Part shown: one piece after another, positions 23,365 to 31,189 of the stretch
Layout: each line of letters opens with the position of its first letter
How positions within the stretch are numbered: the first letter of the stretch is position 1
Assembly (NCBI GenBank): GCA_937927975.1
Contig: CALEZT010000085.1
Location: 1 to 31,189, forward strand
Direction of reading: 5' to 3'
Origin: an uncultured Phycisphaerales bacterium
GTDB taxonomy: Bacteria > Planctomycetota > Phycisphaerae > Sedimentisphaerales > Anaerobacaceae
Length of the DNA stretch: 31,189 bases
Notes under the pieces: model-generated
What the model saw: only the letters and a program-made list of their open reading frames with translations
Databases searched by the model: none
What the model was told of the DNA's origin: nothing
Program-made: the position numbers and the translations under genes

Positions 23365-24162
23365 ATGGCCACAAACGACATGCACGAGAAACTGGCTAAG
23401 ACCGCGGCTCGGCTAGGGATTCAGCCGGAACAGATTCCTCGCAACATCGCCATCATCATGGACGGCAACGGCCGTTGGGCCCAGGCGAGGAACCGCCCTC
23501 GGTACGAAGGGCACGGCCAGGGCGCCAAGACCGCCGAGGAGGTGGCTCTGTCCTGCGTCGATTACGGCTTGGAATCGGTGACGCTGTACTCCTTCAGCAT
23601 GGAGAACTGGAAGCGGCCCAAGACCGAGGTCAACGCCCTGATGCACCTGTACGCGGACTACCTCGTGGGGATTCGACCCAGCCTGATGCGGAACAACGTG
23701 AAGCTGCTGCACCTGGGCAGGATGGAAGGGCTTCCCCAGTCGGTCGTGGACGCCCTGACCGGCACGATGACTCTGACCCAGGCCAACACCGGCATGGTGC
23801 TGGCGATGGCCCTCAACTATAGCGGCAGGGTGGAGATCGCCGATGCCGCCCAGGCGATTGCGAAAGACTGCGTCGAGGGTCGCCTGCGGGTGGAGGACAT
23901 CGACGAGAAGTGCGTCAGCTCGCACCTGTACACGGCCCAGATGCCTGATCCGGATCTGTTGATCCGCACCGCCAGCGAGCTTCGCGTCAGCAACTTCCTG
24001 CTCTGGCAGATCTGCTACAGTGAGTTTTATGTGACCGACACGCTCTGGCCCGACTTCAACGAGCAGTCGCTCGATGAGGCGATTCTGGCCTACGCCGGGA
24101 GGGACCGTCGTTTCGGCGGCCTGGTGCCGAAGAAGACCGAAGGAGGAAACGTGGGAGCGTGA
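23365..24162 (+). CDS. uppS: Undecaprenyl diphosphate synthase (cis-prenyltransferase)
   Basis: This 265-residue enzyme extends farnesyl diphosphate with isopentenyl units to make the undecaprenyl carrier for cell-wall synthesis. Signatures are IIMDGNGRWA (catalytic D33), GHGQGAKT, YSFSMENWKRP, NYSGRVEI and SNFLLWQICYSEFY. The usual R-T-S-G-E near 201-205 reads R-T-A-S-E. The start at 23365 has no strong ribosome site; an ATG at 23380 is an alternative. cdsA follows after 63 bases, as in many bacteria. Confidence 0.95.
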   Translation: MATNDMHEKLAKTAARLGIQPEQIPRNIAIIMDGNGRWAQARNRPRYEGHGQGAKTAEEVALSCVDYGLESVTLYSFSMENWKRPKTEVNALMHLYADYLVGIRPSLMRNNVKLLHLGRMEGLPQSVVDALTGTMTLTQANTGMVLAMALNYSGRVEIADAAQAIAKDCVEGRLRVEDIDEKCVSSHLYTAQMPDPDLLIRTASELRVSNFLLWQICYSEFYVTDTLWPDFNEQSLDEAILAYAGRDRRFGGLVPKKTEGGNVGA

Positions 24163-24225
24163 GAAGGGAGGACGAGGCTGTGGGCCGGCCCTCCGTCTTT
24201 CTTTCTGTGTTTCCATGACGAGAGC

Positions 24226-25083
24226 ATGCTGAAGCACCGACTCATATTCGGTTCCCTGATGACCGCGCTGTTCTCCGGCCTGGTCCTGCTCGACGGCTGG
24301 TTCGACGGCTCGTTGACTGCGTCGCCAACCGACGACAAACAGGTCCAGGCGACGCTCATTGCTCTGCTGGTGGGTGGCGCCGCCGGCTTGGGCGGGTTGG
24401 AGCTGGCCCGGCTCGCGGCCTCGAAGGGTCTGGTCGTTCTCAATCCTCTCTGCGCCGTCGGCCTGGTCCTGGTCTCGACGAGCTGGTGGGGATCGCGGCT
24501 CATCGACGTTCCGCTGGTGATGTATCTTTCGATCGCCACAATACTTACGCTCGCTGGGATGATGGTGTGGCAGCAGGTCCGGTTCGGCGTCGAGGGCGTG
24601 CTGGTCAACTGCGGCGTCAGCAGTTTTGCCTTGTTGTACCTGGGTTTGCTCGGAGCCTTCATCCTGGGGATTCGCGTCGACGGCGGTCCTCTGGCCTTTC
24701 TGACCTTCGTATTTGTCGTAAAGTCTTCAGATATAGGGGCTTACACGTTTGGCAGGCTCTTCGGTCGCCACAAACTGGCCCCGCGGGTCAGTCCAGGCAA
24801 GACGTGGGAAGGTCTGGCAGGCGCCGTGGTCGTCGCCGGCGGGGTGAGCTTGGCATTTGCCTTGGTTTCTGGTATAATGGGGGTTTGGATTGCCCTGGTG
24901 TTCGGGGCGACCATGGCTGTCGTCGGCCAGTTGAGTGATCTGTCGGAGTCCATGCTCAAACGCGACGCGCAGCAAAAGGATTCCTCGAACCGTGTGCCCG
25001 GTTTTGGCGGTATACTGGATGTGATTGATTCGCCGCTTTTTGCGGCGCCGTGTGCGTACCTGTTCTTGACCATGGCGGCCTGA
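24226..25083 (+). CDS. cdsA: Phosphatidate cytidylyltransferase
   Basis: This 285-residue multi-pass membrane enzyme makes CDP-diacylglycerol from phosphatidate and CTP. Conserved parts are SDIGAYTFGRLFG, SPGKTWEG and the C-terminal signature SMLKRDAQQKD...PGFGGILDVIDS. In the signature the usual H-G-G is F-G-G and the usual D-R is D-V. The catalytic acidic residues of the SDxxAY and LKRxxxxKD parts are kept. About seven to eight hydrophobic helices. Follows uppS on the same strand. Confidence 0.94.
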   Translation: MLKHRLIFGSLMTALFSGLVLLDGWFDGSLTASPTDDKQVQATLIALLVGGAAGLGGLELARLAASKGLVVLNPLCAVGLVLVSTSWWGSRLIDVPLVMYLSIATILTLAGMMVWQQVRFGVEGVLVNCGVSSFALLYLGLLGAFILGIRVDGGPLAFLTFVFVVKSSDIGAYTFGRLFGRHKLAPRVSPGKTWEGLAGAVVVAGGVSLAFALVSGIMGVWIALVFGATMAVVGQLSDLSESMLKRDAQQKDSSNRVPGFGGILDVIDSPLFAAPCAYLFLTMAA

Positions 25084-25133
25084 GGAAAGGGTCAGCCGGA
25101 GCAGGTCGGGCATCACTGGAGCGAGAACGAGTT

Positions 25134-26096
25134 TTGGAAGTAACCGTACAATTGGATCCCAGCAAGCAGCTTGAGCTTTTCGGCCTGGCCGACAGCCATC
25201 TGCGTCTGTTGCGCCGCGCCCTGGGAGTACAGATCACCGCCCGCCAGTCGGACCTGCACATCAGCGGCTCCGAGCCCAACGTCAACCGCGCGACGGAGGT
25301 CATCGACCGGATGCAGAAGCATCTGCTCAAGCACAAGCGGCTGACGCCCGAGGACGTGACCGGGTTCGTGGAGCAGGGGCCGCCCGCCGACCGGGTCGAG
25401 AACAACCAGGCCATCACGGTCTATTCGAACAAAATCGTCGAGCCGTCCACGGAAGGGCAGTTGAAGTACATCGAGACGATGCTCAACAACGACGTCACGT
25501 TCTGTACCGGTCCGGCCGGGACGGGCAAGACGTACCTTGCGGTGGCGGTCGCGGTGTCCATGCTCAAGAAACGGCAGATCCGGCGGATCGTGCTGGCCCG
25601 ACCCGCGGTCGAGGCGGGAGAGAAACTGGGCTTTTTGCCCGGTGATATCGCGGCCAAGGTCAATCCCTATCTCCGTCCGCTGTTCGACGCCATCGAGGAT
25701 ATGATGGACTTCGCCCAGATGCGGAAGTTCATGGAACTGGACATCATCGAGATCATCCCTCTGGCGTTCATGCGAGGCCGGACGCTGAACGAGTCCGCCA
25801 TCATCTGCGACGAGGCCCAGAACACCTCGGGTCTCCAGATGTTGATGGTCTTGACGCGCCTGGGGCACGGCTCGAAAATGATCATCACCGGCGACATCAC
25901 GCAGGTGGATCTGGCCGCCAACCAGCGAAGCGGCATGGTCGAAGCCATGGACATCCTCCGTCGGGTCGACGGGATCGGGCTGGTGGAGCTGAGCCAAAGG
26001 GACATCGTGCGGCATCGTCTGGTCCAGAACATCGTCGAGGCCTATCGCCTGAGGCAGGAAGCCGCTGCCGGGGCCAAGAAACGGGAGGTCTCGTGA
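25134..26096 (+). CDS. phoH: PhoH family P-loop ATPase
   Basis: This protein of about 320 residues has an N-terminal KH-like/PhoH-associated segment (about 10-70), the Walker A motif GPAGTGKT (about 126-133), and Walker B as CDEAQNT near 225 followed by MIITGDITQVDL. PhoH-like proteins are RNA-linked ATPases or helicases that pair with YbeY in rRNA processing; ybeY is two genes downstream. No ATG fits; TTG 25134 with GGAG 12 bases upstream gives the family's usual length, whereas GTG 25050 would overlap cdsA by 34 bases. The start is therefore uncertain. Confidence 0.93.
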   Translation: MEVTVQLDPSKQLELFGLADSHLRLLRRALGVQITARQSDLHISGSEPNVNRATEVIDRMQKHLLKHKRLTPEDVTGFVEQGPPADRVENNQAITVYSNKIVEPSTEGQLKYIETMLNNDVTFCTGPAGTGKTYLAVAVAVSMLKKRQIRRIVLARPAVEAGEKLGFLPGDIAAKVNPYLRPLFDAIEDMMDFAQMRKFMELDIIEIIPLAFMRGRTLNESAIICDEAQNTSGLQMLMVLTRLGHGSKMIITGDITQVDLAANQRSGMVEAMDILRRVDGIGLVELSQRDIVRHRLVQNIVEAYRLRQEAAAGAKKREVS

Positions 26097-26168
26097 CGCG
26101 GTATAGACAGGGGCCTGTCTTCGATTTCAGCGTGTTTGTTTATTGGACCTGTCCAAGAGGCGCGTGGA

Positions 26169-27761
26169 ATGGCGTTTCTTAACAAGAGAACGAATCCCCG
26201 GCGAAGTCAGGTCCGCCGAACCATCGGTGTCGAGCGGCCCCTGAAGGCCTTTCTGCACGCGGACGCCGACATGGCCATTTCGCTGCTGCTGTGGCTGGTC
26301 TTTCTTGGATTGTGCATCGCCGTGCTGTCGTTCGGCGTGGTTCAGCAGGGGCGGTATCGCGTCCTGGCGGCCTTGGTCGTGCTGAACTTCTTCATAGCGG
26401 TAGGTGCGGCCTTCTACGTCTGTCACTATCAGCCCCGTCTGCTTCGCAATCACAGCCGGGCGCTGGGTCTGGTCCTGTTGTTTCCCATCCTTCTGGCGAT
26501 TGCCAAGCTCAGTTCGCTGTCCAGCAATGAGCCTCTCTGGGAGCCCAGTTGGGGCACGGGAACCGCGGTCCTGGCCGCGATCGTTCTGGTGATCGCGTAC
26601 GACCAGCGGTTCGCGATAGGGATGAGCGCCCTGTACTGTGTGCTGGCCACGCTGGCTGTGGGGCCCCGGGTCGACCAGGGCTTTCAGTTGCAAGGGATCG
26701 GGCTGTTCCTGACGATGTTCACCGGCGCTGCGACCTGCTGTTTCACGCTGAAAGAGATCCGCACGAGGATGAAACTGCTGGAGGTCAGCGCGCTGGCGAC
26801 GGTCGTGGTGTTTGTCACCGCGTCGTCGGTGGTGTACCTGAACTTCATGGGCGAGCCGCCGCGGACGGCCATGGTCCTGCAGGCGGCCGGATACCACGCA
26901 TGCACCACGTTCGTGGCGGGCATGCTGGTTCAGGCCCTGCTGCCGCTGATCGAGCGGGTGTTCCGCATCGCCACGAGCATGACCCTGCTGGACTACTCCG
27001 ACGCCAACCAGCCGTTGCTGCGGAAGCTGGCGATGGAAGCGCCGGGCACGTTCAGTCACAGTCTGCTGATCGGATCGATCGCCGAGTCGGCCGCAGAGGC
27101 GATCGGCTGCAACGGTCTGTTGTGCCGGGTCGGGGCCTATTACCACGACATCGGCAAGATCAACAAACCCAAGTACTTCACCGAGAACGAGATGGGCTCG
27201 GTCAGCAAGCACAAGGAGCTTTCGCCGGCGATGAGTCAGTTGATCATCGTGGGCCATGTCAAGGACGGCGTGGAGATGGCCAAGGAGTTCGGCCTGCCCA
27301 ACGTTCTGCGGCAATTCATCGAGAGCCATCACGGCACGACCCTGGTCGAGCCGTTCTATCACGAGGCCAAGCGCAAGTACGAGGAAGGATCAGGCAAGTC
27401 CATCGAGACCCCGCCCAGCGAGAGCGAGTTCCGATACGCCGGCCCGAAACCCAAGAACAAGGAAGGGGCGATTCTCATGCTGGCCGACGCGGTGGAGGGG
27501 GCCGTTCGGTCGCTGTCCGACGTGACGCTGGCCAAGGTCGAGGCGGTCGTCCACAACATCGCCATGCGGCGGCTCCAGGACGGCCAGTTCGACGATTGCG
27601 ACCTGACGTTGCGGGAGCTCAGCCAGATCGAAGCGAGCCTCGCGAAGTCGCTGGCCGCTCACTACCACGGGCGGATCGCCTATCCCACCGCGCCGGACGC
27701 CCCGGTCGCGCGTCCCGAACGTCCGTCCAGGCCGGGCGTCCCCAAGATGGTTGAGACATGA
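26169..27761 (+). CDS. 7TM-HD phosphohydrolase (PgpH/YqfF-like)
   Basis: This 530-residue membrane protein has several hydrophobic helices over residues about 35-260 and a cytoplasmic HD domain with H297 (TFSHSLLIG) and H326-D327 (YYHDIGKINKP). Related PgpH proteins hydrolyse cyclic di-AMP. The large extracytoplasmic domain found between the first and second helices of PgpH is missing: only a short N-terminal tail precedes the helices. The start has AGAGG upstream. The stop overlaps the ybeY start (ATGA). The order phoH, HD gene, ybeY is conserved across many phyla. Activity on cyclic di-AMP is inferred. Confidence 0.88.
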   Translation: MAFLNKRTNPRRSQVRRTIGVERPLKAFLHADADMAISLLLWLVFLGLCIAVLSFGVVQQGRYRVLAALVVLNFFIAVGAAFYVCHYQPRLLRNHSRALGLVLLFPILLAIAKLSSLSSNEPLWEPSWGTGTAVLAAIVLVIAYDQRFAIGMSALYCVLATLAVGPRVDQGFQLQGIGLFLTMFTGAATCCFTLKEIRTRMKLLEVSALATVVVFVTASSVVYLNFMGEPPRTAMVLQAAGYHACTTFVAGMLVQALLPLIERVFRIATSMTLLDYSDANQPLLRKLAMEAPGTFSHSLLIGSIAESAAEAIGCNGLLCRVGAYYHDIGKINKPKYFTENEMGSVSKHKELSPAMSQLIIVGHVKDGVEMAKEFGLPNVLRQFIESHHGTTLVEPFYHEAKRKYEEGSGKSIETPPSESEFRYAGPKPKNKEGAILMLADAVEGAVRSLSDVTLAKVEAVVHNIAMRRLQDGQFDDCDLTLRELSQIEASLAKSLAAHYHGRIAYPTAPDAPVARPERPSRPGVPKMVET

Positions 27762-28216
27762 TCACGGTTCGCATCACGAAGCACTACCGCGCTGTCCCTC
27801 TCGACACGGCCCGGCTCAGGACCCTTGTCAAAGCGGTCTGCGAGCGGTTCGAAGTCCGCGAGGCGGTCGTCAGCATCGGCATCGTCAACGACGCGGAGAT
27901 GGCCGAGTTCAACATGCGGTTCCTCCGGCACGAAGGGACCACGGATTGCCTGAGCTTCGACCTGTCCGACCGTCTGGAGGACGCGAGGCTTTTCGACCTG
28001 ATCGTCAACGCGGAGCTGGCTGCACGCGAGGCGGCCCGTCGGGGTCATTGCGTCGATGCGGAACTGGCCCTCTACGTGACTCATGGATTGCTCCACAATC
28101 TGGGATTCGACGACGCCACGGCGGCCCAGGCCGGGAAGATGCACCGGATGGAAGATGAGATTCTCCACCATCTGGGCTATGGATGGGTGTATAATACCGA
28201 CGCTCGGTCGCGGTGA
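27758..28216 (+). CDS. ybeY: Endoribonuclease YbeY
   Basis: This 152-residue metal-dependent endoribonuclease acts in 16S rRNA maturation and ribosome quality control. The motif normally read as HGxLHLxGYDH is H109-G-L-L-H113-N-L-G-F-D-D119. The first two zinc-binding His are present and the third is replaced by Asp, which can still bind metal. The N-terminus carries the usual VSIGIVND and CLSFDLSD parts. The ATG overlaps the upstream stop, showing coupling to the HD gene. Family certain; activity should be kept if Asp acts as ligand. Confidence 0.94.
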   Translation: MITVRITKHYRAVPLDTARLRTLVKAVCERFEVREAVVSIGIVNDAEMAEFNMRFLRHEGTTDCLSFDLSDRLEDARLFDLIVNAELAAREAARRGHCVDAELALYVTHGLLHNLGFDDATAAQAGKMHRMEDEILHHLGYGWVYNTDARSR

Positions 28217-28261
28217 GTCCGCGTCCGGTCATTGGAGAGCTTTTTGAAAGGGTGTGCGCAG

Positions 28262-29542
28262 GTGAGCTTCATCGGTTGGGCTGTGTTGCTGATATGCCTT
28301 TTCGTTGGAGCGACGTCGTTCTTCTCGGTCAACGCCAACGCGCTGCGCGTCTTCTCGCGTCTGAAGCTGCAAGAGGCGTTCAGGACCGCCGATGGAGAGG
28401 AACGACCCCAGATGGTCGACCGGGTGACGGAGAACGCGGATCGACTGATTCTGGCCTGCGCGTTCTACCGGCTGCTCTTCAACATCGGGGCGCTGTTCCT
28501 GATGGTGGCGTTGATGGGGGAATTGCACACGGAGTTGACCCTGGCCGCCTACGCGATCGCGTTCGTCGTTTCGCTGGCCATCTTCTCGGTCTTCAGTCTG
28601 GCCATTCCCTATGCGTGGGCCAAGTACGCCGGGGAGAAGCTCATCAGCCGGACTTACTGGATCCTCGTCGTCTTCGCGGCGATCGCCTCTCCGATCCTCC
28701 ACGTGCTGCAGCTCTACGACGGGTTCGTCCGGCGCCTGGCCGGCGTACCCGCGGCGACGCCTGAAACCGAGCAGGAGGAACTGCATGAGGAGTTTCTCGA
28801 GGAACTGGAGCAGCATCGGATGGAGGGGGCCGTCGACGAGGAGGAGCAGGAGATGATCGAGAACGTCCTGGAGCTCAGCGAGCGGACCGCTGCGGAAATC
28901 ATGACGCCTCGGACCGACCTGATCGCGGTCGATGTCCACGCCGATCTGCCGGCCGTGCTCCATGCGATTCAGAAGATGGGGCACTCCCGCATCCCGGTCT
29001 ACGAGGGGACGATCGACAACATCGTCGGGTTGATCTACGCCAAGGACCTGCTCGAGGAGATCGGGAAGAACCCCGAGCAGTTCAACGTGCGCGAGCGGAT
29101 CCGGGAGGCGTACTTCGTTCCGGAGACCAAGCCCTTGCGGGCCCTTCTGCACGAGTTCCAGAACCAGAAGCTGCACATCGCGGTCGTGCTCGACGAGTAC
29201 GGCGGCACCGCCGGCATCGTCACGCTCGAGGACATCATCGAGGAGCTGGTGGGCGAGATCGCCGACGAGTATGAGGAGCTTCCGCCGGAGTCGATCAAGA
29301 AGATCGACGAGCAGACGATCGAGGTGGACGCCAGAACCTACGTCGAGGACCTCAACGACGAGTACGAGCTGGACCTGCCTGAGGATGAGGACTACGACAC
29401 GGTGGGGGGCTTCGTCTTCTCGCGACTGGGCTACGTTCCGAAGGCAGGCGAGGACTTCGACTACGAGGACCTCAAGTTCACCATCGCCTCAGCCGAACCC
29501 CGGCGCGTCAAGCGGGTCAGGATCCAGAAGGTCGCAAGGTAG
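28262..29542 (+). CDS. CNNM/CBS/CorC_HlyC-domain membrane protein
   Basis: This protein of about 426 residues has a transmembrane (CNNM/DUF21) domain over about 1-160, a pair of CBS domains (MTPRTDLIAVDVHADLPAV..., then VVLDEYGGTAGIVTLEDIIEELVGEI) and a C-terminal CorC_HlyC domain (YEDLKFTI...RRVKRVRI). Relatives are linked to Mg2+ or Co2+ efflux. The start is a choice between GTG 28262 (AAAGGG 9 bases upstream) and TTG 28244 (GGAG 7 bases upstream); the GTG places the first helix right at the N-terminus. It sits between ybeY and recO, a conserved order. Transport role inferred from family. Confidence 0.9.
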   Translation: MSFIGWAVLLICLFVGATSFFSVNANALRVFSRLKLQEAFRTADGEERPQMVDRVTENADRLILACAFYRLLFNIGALFLMVALMGELHTELTLAAYAIAFVVSLAIFSVFSLAIPYAWAKYAGEKLISRTYWILVVFAAIASPILHVLQLYDGFVRRLAGVPAATPETEQEELHEEFLEELEQHRMEGAVDEEEQEMIENVLELSERTAAEIMTPRTDLIAVDVHADLPAVLHAIQKMGHSRIPVYEGTIDNIVGLIYAKDLLEEIGKNPEQFNVRERIREAYFVPETKPLRALLHEFQNQKLHIAVVLDEYGGTAGIVTLEDIIEELVGEIADEYEELPPESIKKIDEQTIEVDARTYVEDLNDEYELDLPEDEDYDTVGGFVFSRLGYVPKAGEDFDYEDLKFTIASAEPRRVKRVRIQKVAR

Positions 29543-29544
29543 CC

Positions 29545-30324
29545 ATGTCAACCAAGGATCGGGCAGTTTGCATCCGCACGGTGGACTACTCCGAAACCTC
29601 CCAGATCCTGACCCTGTTCGGGCGACTCTCGGGCAAGATCCGCGCCATCGCCAAAGGCTCGAAGCGCGCCAAGTCGGCCTTCGAGGGCCCGATCGAGGTC
29701 CTGTCCCTCGGACAGATCATGTACGTGCCCGCCTATGAGGGCAAACTGGCCACCCTGACGGAGTTCCAGCCGGATCCGATGCGAGGGGAAATCCGTCGTC
29801 GCCTGTTTGCCCTGAACTGCGGCCTGTTCGCGGCCGAATTGGTGGACCTGCTCACCGACGAATACGATCCGCACCCCGACCTTTTCGACCATTTCGCAGG
29901 GTTTCTCCAGGATATCGACGAAGGCCGGTTGGAGGCCGTGCGTCGGGACGTTCTGATCCGCCTGATCCTGTTCCAGTTGGTCCTGCTCTACGAAGCGGGA
30001 CTCCGGCCCATTCTGGGCTCCTGCGTCAACTGCAAGAGGCCCTTCGGACCCGACTGTAGCGAGACCTATTTCAGCCATCCCGCCAACGGGATGATCTGCC
30101 GGGATTGCGAGATGAGTTTCGCGGACAAGATTCTTCTGAGCCCCCAAGCGGCAAGACACTTGACGGACGTCAAGCAAATTGCTTATGCTGAGGAGCAGAC
30201 ACTCGATGAGATCGAGAGGGTCCTGATTCGTCACCTCACGGGGATTCTAGGGCACAGACTGAAGATGGCCGAGTACATACAGGGACCCGGAGCGCCTCGC
30301 GCCGGGGGGCCCGGAAGGGGCTGA
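29545..30324 (+). CDS. recO: DNA repair protein RecO
   Basis: This 259-residue protein has an N-terminal OB fold (AVCIRTVDYSETSQILTLF...GKIRAIAKGSKR) and a helical C-terminal part with a zinc finger C160-V-N-C163...C185-R-D-C188. RecO loads RecA on gaps together with RecR and anneals complementary strands. It starts 2 bases after the CorC-like gene and is nearly contiguous with the next gene, so all three are probably co-transcribed. The length is typical. Confidence 0.95.
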   Translation: MSTKDRAVCIRTVDYSETSQILTLFGRLSGKIRAIAKGSKRAKSAFEGPIEVLSLGQIMYVPAYEGKLATLTEFQPDPMRGEIRRRLFALNCGLFAAELVDLLTDEYDPHPDLFDHFAGFLQDIDEGRLEAVRRDVLIRLILFQLVLLYEAGLRPILGSCVNCKRPFGPDCSETYFSHPANGMICRDCEMSFADKILLSPQAARHLTDVKQIAYAEEQTLDEIERVLIRHLTGILGHRLKMAEYIQGPGAPRAGGPGRG

Positions 30325-30325
30325 T

Positions 30326-31054
30326 ATGACATTGGCGGGAAGGACCACCGTGGCGCCGATCCCAACGCCGCGACTGAGGCCGGTTCCTGGGGAGCAGGCC
30401 GGTGCGCGGACGCTGCGCGATCGAGCCTGGACCGCCATTGGAGACTGGGCCCACGACGTCTGGGCCTGCAAACGCATGCTCGCCATCGCGGCGGTCTTCA
30501 CCTTCATCGGCCTGGCGGTGGACTACTATTGCGGTTCCTACGTTACCGCCACGCCGGGGGCCAAGGTGCCCGATCTGATCCTCGACAAGATCCCGGCCAT
30601 CGACCTGAGTTTCCTGTTCGTCTACGGGTACATGGTCCTGCTGATGGTCCTGTTCCTGTACCCGGCGTTCTTCCGCGTGCGGATGTTCCACGTGGTGGCG
30701 ATTCAGTTCAGCCTGCTTCTGGTGCTGCGGTCGGTGTTCATGATCTTCACACACCTGGAGACGCCGGCCGGCTCGGTGGCCGTGAGCTTCCCTTGGTTCT
30801 TCGGGAACCTGTACTTCGAGAACGACATGTTTTTCTCTGGCCATACCGCCATGCCGTTCATCGGGTTCTACGTGTTCCGTCGCAGCCGTCTGCGGTACTT
30901 CTTCCTCGTGGGATCTGTCGTGATGGGCATCGTCGTGCTGGCGATGCACCTGCACTACAGCATCGACGTATTCGCCGCGTTCTTCATGACCTACTGCTCG
31001 TACAAGATGGGCCAGCGGCTCCTGCGCACGCTCGACCCGACGTATCTCGTCTGA
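30326..31054 (+). CDS. PAP2_C (sphingomyelin/phosphoinositide synthase-like) membrane protein
   Basis: This 242-residue protein has about six membrane helices and the catalytic triad pattern of the PAP2_C/sphingomyelin-synthase superfamily: S-G-H173-T and H210-Y-S-I-D214-V. Eukaryotic relatives transfer phospho-headgroups onto ceramide or dephosphorylate lipids. It begins one base after the recO stop with AAGGGG before the ATG. The first 35 residues are soluble and Pro/Arg-rich. A lipid phosphotransferase or phosphatase is likely; the substrate is unknown. Confidence 0.8.
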   Translation: MTLAGRTTVAPIPTPRLRPVPGEQAGARTLRDRAWTAIGDWAHDVWACKRMLAIAAVFTFIGLAVDYYCGSYVTATPGAKVPDLILDKIPAIDLSFLFVYGYMVLLMVLFLYPAFFRVRMFHVVAIQFSLLLVLRSVFMIFTHLETPAGSVAVSFPWFFGNLYFENDMFFSGHTAMPFIGFYVFRRSRLRYFFLVGSVVMGIVVLAMHLHYSIDVFAAFFMTYCSYKMGQRLLRTLDPTYLV

Positions 31055-31134
31055 ATTTATGTTGACGCCCACGGTGGGCAGGAGGAAGGACGGGACATTG
31101 GGTGGAGAGGCCATTGCATGGAAAGGAATACCAT

Positions 31135-31189
31135 ATGAAACGACGTGAGTTTCTGATCAATTCCCTGGCGTTCTGGGCCACGGTACGAA
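31135..31189 (+). CDS. Start of a Tat-signal protein, cut by the window end
   Basis: Eighteen codons are visible, starting MKRREFLINSLAF. The R-R-E-F-L motif is a twin-arginine signal, and AAAGGA lies seven bases before the ATG. The protein is therefore probably exported folded, as are the Gfo/Idh/MocA proteins or sulfatases common in planctomycetes, but its identity cannot be read from this window. Confidence 0.65.
   Translation, partial: MKRREFLINSLAFWATVR

Noticed and set aside
25050..25133. GTG 25050 as the phoH start
   Set aside because: It would overlap cdsA by 34 bases and add residues without similarity to the family; TTG 25134 fits the usual length better.
26105..26120. AGACAGG/CCTGTCT palindrome between phoH and the HD gene
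   Set aside because: Two-base loop, no T-run and no partner copy; may be chance within a short gap.

Overview
The window is GC-rich bacterial DNA, packed with genes on both strands. It most resembles a planctomycete of the Phycisphaerae/Sedimentisphaerales type. That placement is inferred from gene content: dockerin-like EF-hand repeats on a secreted beta-helix protein, a DUF6807 (PmoA-like) plus DUF1080 secreted protein, Tat-exported Gfo/Idh/MocA oxidoreductases, a stand-alone prepilin-like protein with a long leader, and an archease/RtcB pair. No rRNA, tRNA, CRISPR array or prophage was seen.

Layout. 1-8.1 kb holds mostly single secreted or membrane genes: a serine beta-lactamase-like hydrolase, a minus-strand pair (75-residue cysteine-rich protein plus ferritin-like protein), a subtilisin-like protease with an unusual catalytic Asp position, aquaporin Z, a SYLF-domain lipoprotein followed by a clear terminator, and a CPA1 cation/proton antiporter with an RCK_C tail. 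8.3-10.7 kb is a large secreted beta-helix protein with dockerin-like and Ig-like modules. 10.8-12.7 kb is archease plus RtcB RNA ligase. 12.7-13.8 kb is a REP-associated tyrosine transposase (RAYT) bracketed on each side by an inverted pair of REP-like hairpins. 13.9-18.5 kb is a carbohydrate operon: DUF6807-DUF1080 fusion, GH10 glycosidase, Tat-exported Gfo/Idh/MocA oxidoreductase. 18.6-19.8 kb has two toxin-antitoxin modules that meet tail to tail and overlap by 7 bp. 19.9-21.6 kb has a small membrane protein and a prepilin-like protein on the minus strand.

21.9-31.0 kb is a housekeeping run, all on the plus strand: purA, uppS, cdsA, phoH, a 7TM-type HD phosphohydrolase, ybeY, a CNNM/CBS/CorC protein, recO and a PAP2_C (sphingomyelin-synthase-like) membrane protein. 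The phoH-HD-ybeY-corC-recO order is a widely conserved RNA-processing/membrane-homeostasis neighbourhood, and uppS-cdsA supplies undecaprenyl and phospholipid precursors. The last 55 bases begin another Tat-signal protein.

The most notable items are the RAYT/REP island, the possible 3-keto-glycoside pathway operon, the Asp-to-Glu change in the subtilase, the tail-to-tail toxin-antitoxin modules, and a dispersed family of CGAA-rich inverted repeats. Promoter calls are visual matches to sigma70-type boxes and are correspondingly tentative.
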